DNA of 64,000 bases from Geosiphon pyriformis. Its lineage: Eukaryota > Glomeromycota > Glomeromycetes > Archaeosporales > Geosiphonaceae. The stretch is taken from assembly GCA_016748015.1 (NCBI GenBank), contig JAAOMT010000659.1, positions 1-64,000 on the forward strand, given 5' to 3'. Below are positions 54,107 to 64,000 of the stretch, one piece after another (the stretch's first letter is position 1; each line of letters opens with the position of its first letter). A model generated the notes under the pieces. It did no database searches and was not told where the DNA came from. It saw nothing but the letters and a program-made list of their open reading frames with translations. Both the position numbers and the translations under genes were made by a program.

Positions 54107-54742
54107 TTATGGGGTTCTGATAGTAGAATCTTCTTCGGAGGAATCATGTTGTTTGGTGGCTGACCTAGATTTCTTTAATAAAATCTGATTGAATTCATAA
54201 AGATTTACCAGTAACCCGTTCTAAAGATAAAATAACCTTAGTAATGGTGTATAGTATTAAAAGACTGATTTTTGGTTTTTCAAAATTTCTTACCCGTAAG
54301 ATTAATAAGGCATACACAAATTCTTCAACTTTATCCACAGTTTCGTTATGTAAAGAAATCTTGGCTTTTATGATAGGGAGGTAAAACTTTATATCTTTTT
54401 CTCGTAACAATCTGTATACATCAATACAGTGGTCATCTAATTATCAAAACACAATTAGACAATAGAATATTATCTACATTATTGAATGAAATATGTCTTT
54501 TTACCTGTAATATTTATACCAAATACAATGCAGAATTTATACAGCTTATCCTTTTTGGTCCTTTTTGAAATATTGGTATACCCGTCTGAGGTAAAACAAG
54601 CCAACTTATTATGATCATTATGGGTTTTTATGCCTGTCGATTTCCATTTTCCGCTTTCGACGTATGCAATTTTGTTCCACTTTTGTTTGAAAAATGCTCG
54701 AATCATTAAGTCTGGCTTGTTGCCTCTTGAACCGGATACTTG
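54107..54742 (-). CDS. Partial spliced gene, unknown function, two introns
   Basis: Exons on the minus strand: 54742-54505 (GSRGNKPDLMIRAFFKQKWNKI, YVESGKWKS, HNDHNKLACF, then CIVFGINIT), 54436-54294 (DDHCIDVYRLLREKDIKFYLP to ALLILR) and 54220-54107 (NGLLVNLYEFNQILLKKS to DSTIRTP, stop TAA). Introns are 68 bp (54504-54437, GTAAAA...TTAG) and 73 bp (54293-54221, GTAAGA...TTTAG with a TACTAAG branch site). Both splices keep frame, which supports the model. The wording matches a protein family I recall as expanded in AM fungi; function unknown. Upstream, a TGA (54743-54745) and the start of gypsy E truncate it. Confidence 0.62.
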
Positions 54743-54785
54743 TCAATTTTTTCTTTTTTTGCTGGCATCAGATATCAGCAAAACA

Positions 54786-55687
54786 TGGTACTCCAATATT
54801 CTATACCTCAGAATCAACCGCTCTTATACGCACAACAAGTTCTGTACACTCAACCACTGCCCCAGAATTATTATCAACCACTACCAATGACACAAGCAAT
54901 CTCTCACTATTAAACTTCTCCTTACAGCCCGTCCAGACCTCGAGCTATAGACTATAATTAGGGATGGAGGAATCCCAACAACAATTAGGTGCAAACCAAC
55001 AGTGGACCATCTCGACCAATTCCTCGCGGTCCTGTCCAATCTCGACCAATACCAACTGGATACCTGAATCAAGCTTCCTATCTCAGTCTTATGAAAGACC
55101 AGAGTTTTGATAAATCTACACCTGTGGAAGGGGGGGATATAAAATGAATCTCCCAACCTTCCAAGCAAACAAAAAGCAATATCCTACCAGCCACTATTAC
55201 TGAAGATACCACTCTAGCCACCATATTTCTTTTTGACATTGATAATTTGAACACCCATAGTCTTTTTAGTGGAGCAGTCATCAATCAGAATAAACCAATA
55301 ATGGCTCTATACACTGATGCTAGAGTCGGAGAAATAGACATTAAATTAATCCTGAATAGCGGATCAGCTGGTAGCATAATCACGAAGCAGCTCATAGACC
55401 AACTAGGTCGCCAAGTAGACCATGCTGCTACCACTTGGATCATTACAGCAGATGAAAACACAAAAACCCCAATAGGAGAAATTGACAACTTTTCTTTCAA
55501 GATTAATGGAATCCAAATCCCTACCAAAATACTTGTTATGGAAGCTACTCAATATCAAGCTCTAGTAGGAAACGATTGGTTGTCAAAAGCCAACGCTACT
55601 TTCGACTGGAACACCCAAGAACTTCAACTCATGTTCAACGGACAGCATGCCCAAGTTCCAGCTATGTGCGGACACTTTAAAATCTAA
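54786..55687 (+). pseudogene. Gypsy E gag tail and protease
   Basis: Pro/Gln/Tyr-rich gag tail (QNQPLLYAQQ, LPQNYYQPLPMTQ, SGPSRPIPRGPVQSRPIP), then protease: NILPATITEDTTLATIF, ALYTDARVGEIDIKLILNSGSAGSIITKQLIDQLG, ITADENTKTPIGEIDNFSF and MEATQYQALVGNDWLSKANATFDWN. The active-site DSG reads Asn-Ser-Gly (LNSGSAG, near 55352). The open frame 55247-55687 ends at TAA. Confidence 0.85.
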
Positions 55688-56815
55688 CGTACTAAGGAAT
55701 CCTTTATTGAATTCAAAGACACATCAATACCACCAACTATCAAGACCTATCAGGTTTTATGGGCGGATGATTATCAAACTGAACTACCCCCACCACCAAC
55801 CTGAGAAGAAAAAAGAAAAGGCAGAGCCGAAAAAAAACTCCAATTGTTATCACTAGGATACGTAATCTCAGACCAAAGAAACTTATTTTACCAACTCCTA
55901 AGACTAATATGTGTCGATTGTGAAAAAAAACTATCCACTATGGGCACATGTATCAGAGACAACAAAGAATGGCCCACCACCACCAAATATTATTACAGAC
56001 CTTGTTTACTGGAAAGATTTGGACAACCAAAATAATGAAGCAAGTGGGACAACATGCCATGCCTTGCATGTGGCAAAATCCTGCCAGATGAAGGACTCTG
56101 GAATGATGTGCCTGGCAGAGGAGAAACATGCAACAAGGCTTGTCAATACACCATATTAATCAATGATTGGGTATGAAAGAGAACCTCCATTGAGGACACT
56201 TGAAAATGAGCCCTCAACAGACTGGACGGTTATTTACACGATGACCACAAAATCTGGAGAATGGCAAGTGCCAAGACTAATGGCGCCATGCCTGAAAAAA
56301 TATGAGAAATCAAGGACAACCCTTGGACACCCGAATATAATGAACCTGACTACTCCGAGCTTGAAGAAATAAAAGAAGCTTTAGCTCATGGGACTAAACT
56401 CCCCAAAACAGGGGAGTGGACACCTGACAATGCCCAGAAATAGAAAGAAAGACTTTCTCCAGCTTATTGGTTCTACAAAATTGGAAAACAGCTTGACTTG
56501 AAAACACCATATGAAGATCTCAGCCAGAAAACGTTCAACAAAGAAGCAATACAACAAGTAGAAAAATTTGTAGGAAAAAACAATCTGACCCTACATTACA
56601 AAGCAGCATACTGACTATACACCACCTTCTAACATTGCCCAAACATACTACTGAATGGATCTATGAAAACTATAATGGTTAACAACATAGGGCAAATAAC
56701 CAATCAACAGTTCAAAGACCTACAAAAGACAATACTCGAGGCAACAATCAAACATTACATGAACGAAGCCATGATAACAGATACATACAGTTTTACAGGA
56801 GCTCAATTTTAAAAA
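55688..56815 (+). pseudogene. Gypsy E Cys-rich module fused to ORF3 end
   Basis: Cys-rich module: CVDCEKKLST, GTCIRDN, YYYRPCLLERFGQPK, KWDNMPCLACGKILPDEGLWNDVPGRGETCNKACQYTILINDW, then a helical segment to about 56400. The next recognisable sequence is ORF3: ERLSPAYWFYKIGKQLDLKTPYEDLSQKTFNKEAIQQVEKFVGKNNLTLHYKAA, NNIGQITNQQFKDLQKTI and FTGAQF ending at TAA near 56812. The deletion joins two distant parts of the element. Few stops are present. Confidence 0.78.
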
Positions 56816-56826
56816 GAGAGAGATAA

Positions 56827-57887
56827 TGTTACCCGAGTAGAAAAACTGATCCAAAATTATGAAGAAACATGACTAAAACGTGACATAACACAGAATAATG
56901 TGCAATAACGTTGGATAATGCATTATAATATAGGATAACTATTATAATGTAGGATAACACAGAATAGTGTGCAATAATGTAGAATAACATGTTATAATGC
57001 AGGATAACACAGAATAATATGTAATAATGTCAGATAACATGTTATAACATAGGATAACTAGTGATAACATAGAAAAACAAAGCAATAACAGAAACAACAA
57101 AGCAATAGTTAGTGATAATGAGACAATTAAAAGCAATTCTGTAAAACCAAAAGAATATATAAAAGCAAGTAGTTGTAGAAATGAGAAAAGACAGACAGAT
57201 AGATATGAACCTCTAGACAAAAATTAAATATTCATACCCCTTCATCCTTTATTATTTTCCCTATTTTATCTCTTAAAATAAACCAATTATTAAAAAGAAA
57301 TCAGAATCACGAATTTATGTTCTCAAACTTTGTAGAATTTACATGAATTAACCCTTGTTTTGTACCTCCATTTTAGGACAGATGCTCTTAGCATAACCGC
57401 CTTGAATCTATTAACAATTTGGACCAATCACTCTTAATCATGACAATTAACGATACTAATTTATCTTTTTTTCTTTTTTTTTTTTTTTCTGTCTTATTTT
57501 TTGTGGAGCGGCAACATAGTAAAATCGACTGTCTGGAAATAGACTTTGTGATAGCCTGGTAAAAGAGAGAAGCTTCCCCTAAGTTTTGGATATTAACATT
57601 ATCTTGTTAGCTTACCAGAAGAGTAAAAAGACAACACCAGACCCTAACGACTGCGCTTGTTAGCTCAGAAAAGAAAGCTCACATTTATGAAAAACGTTGC
57701 AATCAATGAAAGACAAACTCTGTGCCTTATAACTAAAAAACTCAACGGATAAATTCACATCCAGGAATAGACTTTCAGAGACTGATAATCAAGACTAAGC
57801 CAACAGAATTACACAGAAGATGCATTATCCATAATTGAGAGCACTAAATATTACCATTTCCCATACCCATCAAGTTTACCTGTAACA
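56827..57887 (+). repeat. 3' LTR of gypsy E
   Basis: About 1061 bp, TGTTACCCGAGTAG...TACCTGTAACA, after the purine tract AAAAAGAGAGAGATAA. TATATAAAAG lies at 57156-57165. The Cys-rich region of gypsy F starts directly after it. Confidence 0.85.
56880..57078 (+). repeat. U3 repeat array in gypsy E LTR
   Basis: About three to four 50-bp units built from GGATAACACAGAATAATGTGCAATAATGT / AGATAACATGTTATAACATA, with partial units GGATAACTATTATAATGTA and GGATAACTAGTGATAACATA. It ends about 80 bp before the TATA box. The sequence is unrelated to the arrays in A, B, C and D. Confidence 0.7.
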
Positions 57888-57929
57888 ACACTTATATTCT
57901 ACTACAACCATCCAACTACTGCCAACTGA

Positions 57930-59520
57930 AACTGGTATGCATTGATTGCGGCAAGAAATTGTTATCAATAAGTGTATGCTGTGACAATAATAAGAAACAA
58001 GGAAAATGGGACAACAAATCTTGTTTCACTTGTGGAGAAACTCTATTAGATAAAGGAATATGGAACAACATTCTTGAATGAAGAAAAATCTGTGACAAAT
58101 TGTGCTAATACATGATTCTAATCAGTGACTGGATAAGAAAAAGGACTCTTATAGAAGCTGTTTGAAGAAGAGCAATAAAACATCTGGATGGTTGTTCATA
58201 TAATAATGACAAAATCTGGCAAATGGCACTTACCAAAATCAAAGAAACATTACCAAAAGAAATAAGAATGATCAAAAACAACTCACTAGAACTCATAAAA
58301 CTCAACTGGACCCAAACTCAGATATTATCCTAAAGCCTATGAACTCAGAACAATTCCATGAGCACTACCAAGAATTAGCATCCATTTGAAAAGAACAAGA
58401 GCAATGGTTGGAAAAAATAAACACATAATTATGTAACTGTTATTTGATCTCATATAACTTTCAATATTATAATAAGTGTGACTTTATTTACAATTCACCA
58501 CTACACATGATTTACACGATTCTAAAGGAAGACAAACCAATCAGCAGCTGTGCATCAAAATTAAAATCAACTTTCAATCCTAATTCAAGCTCCAACAATG
58601 ATGACAAAAACAACAATTCCAGCTTCACTTAATATGACAACAAAAATAACAATGATTTGGACTCTGATTTAAACCCCAAAATATACATTATGCTTTCTAA
58701 TCTCTCCAAAAAACAGAAATTCAAATAGTTTAGTGACAACAATAAAAGTATTATGCCAGAATGTGTGCATAATACCAATATTGGATTTGATCTGAGATAT
58801 CCAGGGAAGAATACTATTAAATTGGAACCACATTTGCATACATGCATTAATCTCAAAGTAGTATTAGAAATTTTAGCAACAACAATAGTTTAATTAGCAT
58901 CTAGAAATAACTTAGCAAAAAAAAAATCAACATTAAAGGAGGAATAATTGATACAGAATATGTAGGAAATATTATTGCAATACTACAAAATAACTCAGAA
59001 AAGGCCTATATTATAGAGCCAAACAAAAAGATAGCACAGGCAATATTCCTGTCTCTGATTAAAATAGCTTAATTAGTATTAGTAGAAAACAGAAAAGAAT
59101 TAAGGATTACAGTTAGAAGAATACAGAGTTTTGAATCTATGGGTAGAATAGATATACTAATTAATATAGCAAAGAAAAAAATTGTTAACAAGGGAGAAAT
59201 TATCTCTATCCATCAATTAATTTTTATTCCACTATATAATCAGTACATAGTAATCATAGAGAGAAAAGTAAAGAATCAGGTTTAAATTTTGAGGCAGAAG
59301 CAACACTTTGTGAATCAGGAGAGATTAGATTAGTTAATCTACACATATCAGCCAAGAGCCATAGTCACATCAAAATTCCTATTTACAACAACACGGGAAA
59401 CATTATCAAGATACTAGAAAGAACTACCATTGGATATTTAACCACCAAAATTGAGGACCAACTGCCAAACACTATTCCAAATTTTCCACAACTGTGCAAA
59501 TACATAGATATTACATCTTA
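57930..59520 (+). pseudogene. Gypsy F Cys-rich module, dUTPase and linker
   Basis: CIDCGKKLLS, SCFTCGETLLDKGIWNNI, ICDKLC, then a helical segment and CNCYLISYNFQYYNKCDFIY (one Cys lost). dUTPase (about 58740-59130): TNIGFDLRYPGKNTIKLEPHLHTC, LASRNNLAKKK, then an A-run frameshift near 58920 into GGIIDTEYVGNIIAIL, NKKIAQAIFL and a decayed motif 5. Linker: LVNLHISAKSHSHIKIPIYNNTGNIIKI and TIPNFPQLC. Many stops. Confidence 0.8.
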
Positions 59521-59533
59521 AACAATATATGAA

Positions 59534-60977
59534 TGAGAAAAATGTTATTTGTTCCAACCAAAACAATTAGAACAGATGAACTTAGAAAATTTAGACTCAT
59601 TACAATATATGCAGCTTAAGATGTTACTCAACAACTTCAATAATATTTTTACCAGCAAAAATGAATTTGGCAAAATTAACATCATCCAACATCAGATAAA
59701 AACTGGAAACACAATGCTAATTAAACAAAGAGCATACTAAGTACTACCAGCCAGTCATAAGATTATTCATCAAAAAATCAATCGAATGCTTGACAACAGA
59801 CTAATTCAGCCATCAATGAGTTCATGGTCATTACCAGTGGTATTAGTTCATAAGAAAAATAGGAAAATCCACTTTTATGTGGATTACTAAAAACTGAATG
59901 GAGTGACCAAAGGAGATAGCTATCTGACTCCAAAGATACAAGAACTGTTTGATGCTTTTGAAAGAAAAAAATAGTTTTCAACTCTAGACTTAGACAATGG
60001 TTACTGGCAAGTAGTCATAAAACTAGAAAACAAGAAGAAAATGGCTTTTACAACTCAAGAAGAAAATTTCAAATTTAAAGTAATACCATTTGGTTTGATA
60101 AATGCTCCAGCTATATTTCAATGGCTCATGGAAATTGTCTATACAGAACTGCTATAAAAATCAGTAGTTGTATATCTGGATAACACCAATGTGTTCTCAA
60201 AAACATTTAATGATTATTTACATCATCTCCAACAAGTATTTGAAAGACTAAAAAAAGCCATATTAAAGCTAAACACCACCAAATGCTTCTTCAGAAAAAC
60301 AGAGCTAAAATTCTTGGGATATATTATAAGCAAAGATAGAATCAAGATAGATTCAAACAAAATTGAGATAGTTAAGAACTTTCCAGTATCCACCAACTTG
60401 ACTAAATTACAAACATTTTTGGGATTTGCAGGTTACTACTGCCATTTTATCAAAAACTTTTTCAAAATAGCACAGCCATTACACCAGCTCCAAACAAAGA
60501 ACACCAAATATGAATGAACAGAAACTTAGCAAGAAGTTTTTAATACATTAAGAAAAAAACTTATTCAAGTTTCAGTACTGATCTATCTGGATTATAGCAA
60601 GCCATTCATAATTACAACTGATGCATTTGGTCAAGCATTAGGAGCAGTACTATCTCAAAAAAGACCAGATGAAAGAGAACACCCAGTAGTATATGCTAGC
60701 CATAACTTAAGTCCAGCTGAAAAGAACTATAGAATGCCAGTACTAAAATACTTAGCTATCTATTGGTCTGTTATCAAATAGAAAGAATACTTGAGTCAAA
60801 AGTTTGATGTATACACTGATCATAAAAGATTAACTTAAATCCAAAAGCAAGAATTTGGAGATAATCACCATGCCAGATGAAAAATAGAACTTTCACCATT
60901 TAATTATACAGTATATTACAAAAAAGGAAAAAAAAAATGGAAATGCTGATGGCTTATCATGAATAAGACAAATCTAA
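59534..60977 (+). pseudogene. Gypsy F reverse transcriptase and RNase H
   Basis: FQPKQLEQMNLENLDSLQYMQLKMLLNNFNNIFTSKNEFGK, IQPSMSSWSLPVVLVHKKN, TLDLDNGYWQVVIKLE, FKVIPFGLINAPAIFQWL and the YxDD box as YLDN (VVVYLDNTNVFS, near 60175). The open stretch 60191-60517 covers LKLNTTKCFFRKTELKFLGYIISKD. RNase H: ITTDAFGQALGAVLSQ and SPAEKNY, ending *IRQI at TAA near 60975. Confidence 0.88.
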
Positions 60978-61007
60978 AAACATTTTAACCCAAAAATATA
61001 ACAAAAA

Positions 61008-62330
61008 ATGAATATACAAAAATACCAACAAATCTAACATTATATAAATACCCAATTGTTCAAGAAAAAATTATTTCAAAAGGAACAAAACAACATAAAA
61101 TGGCAATTAAAATATTTTATTAATCATCAAAATATATTTTATTAGAGAAATAAAAGAAATCCAGATCAACCAACCAGAGTAATTACAGAACCAAAAAAAG
61201 GGACAATATTATTCAACATGTACTTAGATTCAACAACAGGACATTTTCACAAAGAAGCAACCATAGAAAAAATCAAAAAAAAATATTATTGGCCATCAAT
61301 GTATCCAAACATCATTCAATATGTTTAAAATTGTAATGCTTATCAGAGAAGAGGAGAAATAAAACTCAGTGAACCATTAAGACCAATCAAAGTAGAACAA
61401 TTATTCAATCACATTAGAATTGATCTAGTTAAACTATTAACAATAACCAGCAGAGACAACAGATATATTGCAGTAGCCATGGACTATCTTATAAAATAGC
61501 CAGAAACAAAAGCCATTTAAAGAGCAGATACAAAATTCATTGCCAAATTCATTTATTAAAATTTGATCTGTTAACATAAATGTCCAAAAAAACTATTATC
61601 AGATCAAAAAACTCATTTTGTAAATAGAACATTAGCAGAATTAAGTCAAAGATTTGAAATAAAAAAACCATTATTGTTACTATATCATTTACAAACAAAT
61701 AGGTTAGTTGAAAAGTTTAACAAAACATTGTGTAACACAATAGCCAAAATCAGCCAAAAAAACCAAGACAAATAAGATTTATTTATATTATTAGTATTAT
61801 TTACTTACCAGAAAATAAAGCAAAACACTATATAAGCAACACTATTTGAATTAGTATACAGTAGAACAACAACATTATCAGTTAAAATAGAAGTCAGAAC
61901 ATATCTAACAGAACCAATAACAAAAGAAAATTTTCAAAGAACATTGTTAAGAAAAACATATGACTTAATAGAGACACTGGAAAACAAATGACAAAAAGCA
62001 GCTAATAATATCCAAAAGTCACAAAAAAAAAGACACGATAACCAACTACCAGATAAATCAGTTGAATTCAGGATTGGAGACAAAGTACTTTTACATTATA
62101 CCAAAGCAAAAAAACAATGGAGTGGAAAATTTGACCCCAAATAGGATGGACTATTTTACATAGAAGAAATTCTAGGAAATAGAGCTTATAAATTAAGGTT
62201 GAAGAATAAAATCTTAACCAAAGCAGCACATAGTGATTGACTGAAATCATATCACTATATAGTGTTATTATCTATCAGTAATATTCTACAATTAGGAGTA
62301 CAGAGAATACTAGTCCAACCAGATAAGATT
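61008..62330 (+). pseudogene. Gypsy F integrase
   Basis: Own ATG (MNIQKYQQI) about 30 bases after the RNase H stop, as in C. Zinc region NMYLDSTTGHFHKEA..YYWP..NCNAYQRRG, with the first His and second Cys replaced by Tyr. Core RIDLVKLL, LLSDQKTHF and NRLVEKFNKTL keep the acids. C-terminal IGDKVLLHYTKAKKQWSGKFDPK*DGLFYIEEILGNRAYKL. Many stops. Confidence 0.86.
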
Positions 62331-62436
62331 TCATGAAATCTGGAACTAATCATAATAATTGAACCAAATATGTTAAATTGAACAACCAAAAGAGTATATA
62401 AAAACATGGTATACATAACAAAAACAACAAAGAAAA

Positions 62437-63073
62437 ATGAAAATACCAGATTATATTCACACTTTAGCTCAAAAATTGTTTCAGGTTTTAAGTTAGCAGC
62501 AAGTAAACATAGAAATTATCATCAACAACCAAACAATCTGTTATTAAAACACCAAACAAAAAGAGAAAAGTACACTATACTAGCAACCACAGAAACAATC
62601 AATAAACTGGTTGGATAAAATAGTAGAGAAAGTAAAGAACACTTTTGGAAAGATAACCAGCATAGTTCCAACAAAAGAACTGGTAAAAAAAAATTAGAAT
62701 AAATGGTTAGACCAACTTTTAATACCATACTGTTACTATTAATTGGGACAAAAAGTAAATATTCAGAAGTTATATCTCAACAAATCCAAGAGAATCTTCA
62801 ATCAAGAGATAATCCAGAACATTGAAAACATTATTGAAAAGAAAACAAACTTGAAATTACATATTAGAATCATTTATTGACTATACACTATATTTCAAAA
62901 CTACCCAGAAGTATTGTTATACTTTGACATAGAAATAATAACCATCAACCAATGAGAAAAAATAAACAACTCACAAATTGAAGAAATAAAAAGTAGAGTG
63001 GAACAGACACTACTTGAAAAAAAAAGTATTCAACATAATTCAAAATGAGAATTTTGACAGAGCTCAATATTAA
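62437..63073 (+). pseudogene. Gypsy F ORF3
   Basis: ATG 62437: MKIPDYIHTLAQKLFQVLS*QQVNIEIIINNQTICY, NWLDKIVEKVKNTFGKITSIVPTKELVKKN, LGQKVNIQKLYLNKSKRIFNQEIIQNIENIIEKKTNLKLHIR, LYTIFQNYPEVLLY and NSQIEEIKSRVEQTLLEK, then NFDRAQY after a late frame change, TAA 63071-63073. Collinear with C ORF3, same start and end, different stop positions. Confidence 0.75.
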
Positions 63074-63086
63074 AAGGAGAAGATAA

Positions 63087-63902
63087 TATTATTTATAAAA
63101 AGAAAAACATATATAGAAAATAGTAAACCAATAGGAGAGTAGTAGTTAGCATGTGAGCATATTGCTTAGCAATATGAAGCAATGTTAGAAAAGTAGGACA
63201 TATTGCTTAGCAATGTGAGCATTGCTCAAAAAATTATAGCATATTGCTTGAGAATGTGAGTGATCTCATAGAACATCAATTATATATATATAGCAATAGT
63301 ATTAGAAGCAAAAAAGACAAACTTCTCAGTTTAGATTTAATTTAAGCAATCTTCTATATCACAAATATTAATAAATCATTATTTGCATCTCAATCTACTC
63401 TCCATTATTAACACTTTATGTTAATAGTAATTGATACTTAACCATGCTAAAACAATAACTCTTAATTACAGCTATTGACAAGATACTAACATTTATTGCC
63501 TTGGCTTATTTCTTTAATTTTCTTTTAATTTTCTTTTATTTTATTTTTGCTTTGTTATTTCTTGTTGTTGACTAATTGATTAAAAAATAAAAACATTGAG
63601 TTATTAACATTACAGATAGCCTGGTAAAAAACCCAGAAATAAAAATAGAATTATATATATTAACAGATAGCTTACCAAAAGAACATGACTGTCAGAAATA
63701 ACCAGTTACCAAGCTGAAAACAGAAATTGGGAAACTCTACACAAAAGAATTGCACACCATTAAATCTCTGTTTATTATACAAAGAACTTAACCAAAACCT
63801 TCAGATCATGAAAACTTTTAGAAACCAATATTATTATATTAACTAAACACCAAGCTATGGATTTGTTATTTGCTTTGAAACTCCAAATAATCATTTCTAA
63901 CA
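63087..63902 (+). repeat. 3' LTR of gypsy F
   Basis: About 816 bp, start TATTATTTATAAAAAG (expected TGTTACT) after AAAAGGAGAAGATAA, end AATCATTTCTAACA. ATTGCTTAGCAAT palindromes lie at about 63155-63265 and TATATATATATA at 63281-63292. Close to C's LTR. Confidence 0.88.
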
Positions 63903-64000
63903 TTGGATACTTAATAGTAAGGAAAGAGAAATTAGCAAAAAAAAAAAGATTAAGATAAAGTTGTTATTTTATTTCTTTTATTTCTTTGATTCTTATATAC
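63903..64000. other. Short tail, nothing recognised
   Basis: 98 bases after the LTR of gypsy F; AT-rich with an A11 run. No feature supported. Confidence 0.6.

Larger units (their letters stand above)
54780..57887 (+). mobile_element. Ty3/gypsy element E (dUTPase lineage), internal-deletion derivative
   Basis: Begins within the gag tail, then protease, Cys-rich module and directly ORF3 and the 3' LTR. dUTPase, RT, RNase H and integrase are missing, with the junction near 56400. The 5' LTR and most of gag are also absent. GC content is visibly higher than in D and F, and the codons are less decayed. Confidence 0.85.
57888..63902 (+). mobile_element. Ty3/gypsy element F (dUTPase lineage), 5' part missing
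   Basis: Starts just before the Cys-rich module, directly after E's 3' LTR. It continues through dUTPase, RT, RNase H, integrase and ORF3 to a 3' LTR. It is close to gypsy C in sequence and heavily decayed, with dozens of stops. No gag, protease or 5' LTR. Confidence 0.9.

Noticed and set aside
57916-58305. Two minus-strand open frames
   Set aside because: Shadows of the plus-strand Cys-rich module of gypsy F, which aligns with C, D and E.

Overview
The window looks like an intergenic, transposon-packed stretch of a eukaryotic nuclear genome, most likely an arbuscular mycorrhizal fungus (Glomeromycotina). It is very AT-rich. It holds three copies of one LINE superfamily (ORF1 with CCHC knuckle; ORF2 with endonuclease, reverse transcriptase, RNase H and C-terminal CCHC finger) and five Ty3/gypsy elements, four of them from a lineage that carries a dUTPase. 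It also has a small gene with 68 and 73 bp GT..AG introns. The wording of these proteins matches families I know from AM fungi; that assignment is recognition from memory, not a database search. I see no rRNA, tRNA, CRISPR array or bacterial operon.

Layout. 1-4762: LINE L1 (+), 5' end outside the window. 4763-6212: AT-rich spacer with a 12-bp minisatellite. 6213-13060: LINE L2 (-), near full length and the best preserved. 13116-29925: LINE L3 (-), split by a complete gypsy element A (+, 16482-26378; 983-bp LTRs, 4-bp target duplication). 29926-32743: AT-rich spacer. 32744-38824: gypsy B (+, no dUTPase, 3' end lost). 38825-48401: gypsy C (+, dUTPase lineage, with a 1.2-kb internal inversion). 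48402-53397: gypsy D remnant, interrupted by an inverted solo LTR. 53398-53795: tail of a DDE transposase. 54107-54742: partial spliced gene (-). 54780-57887: gypsy E, an internal-deletion derivative. 57888-63902: gypsy F, lacking its 5' part.

The dUTPase-lineage elements share one plan, best read by comparing A, C, D and F: LTR, PBS (TGGTGCT..), gag with CCHC knuckle, aspartic protease, a Cys-rich zinc-binding-like module, trimeric-type dUTPase, a small beta-rich linker, RT and RNase H. A stop follows, then integrase as a separate ORF, a further ORF of about 210-240 codons of unknown function (called ORF3 here), polypurine tract and LTR. The Cys-rich module, the placement of dUTPase between protease and RT, the separate integrase ORF and ORF3 are the most interesting content.

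Nearly all copies are dead. Damage is dominated by C-to-T / G-to-A transitions: CGA to TGA, CAA/CAG to TAA/TAG, TGG to TGA/TAG, and catalytic Asp to Asn in RT, protease, endonuclease and RNase H. Frame-changing indels are fewer and several fall in A-runs. The least damaged frames are the A integrase, A ORF3, L2 ORF2 and the small spliced gene.
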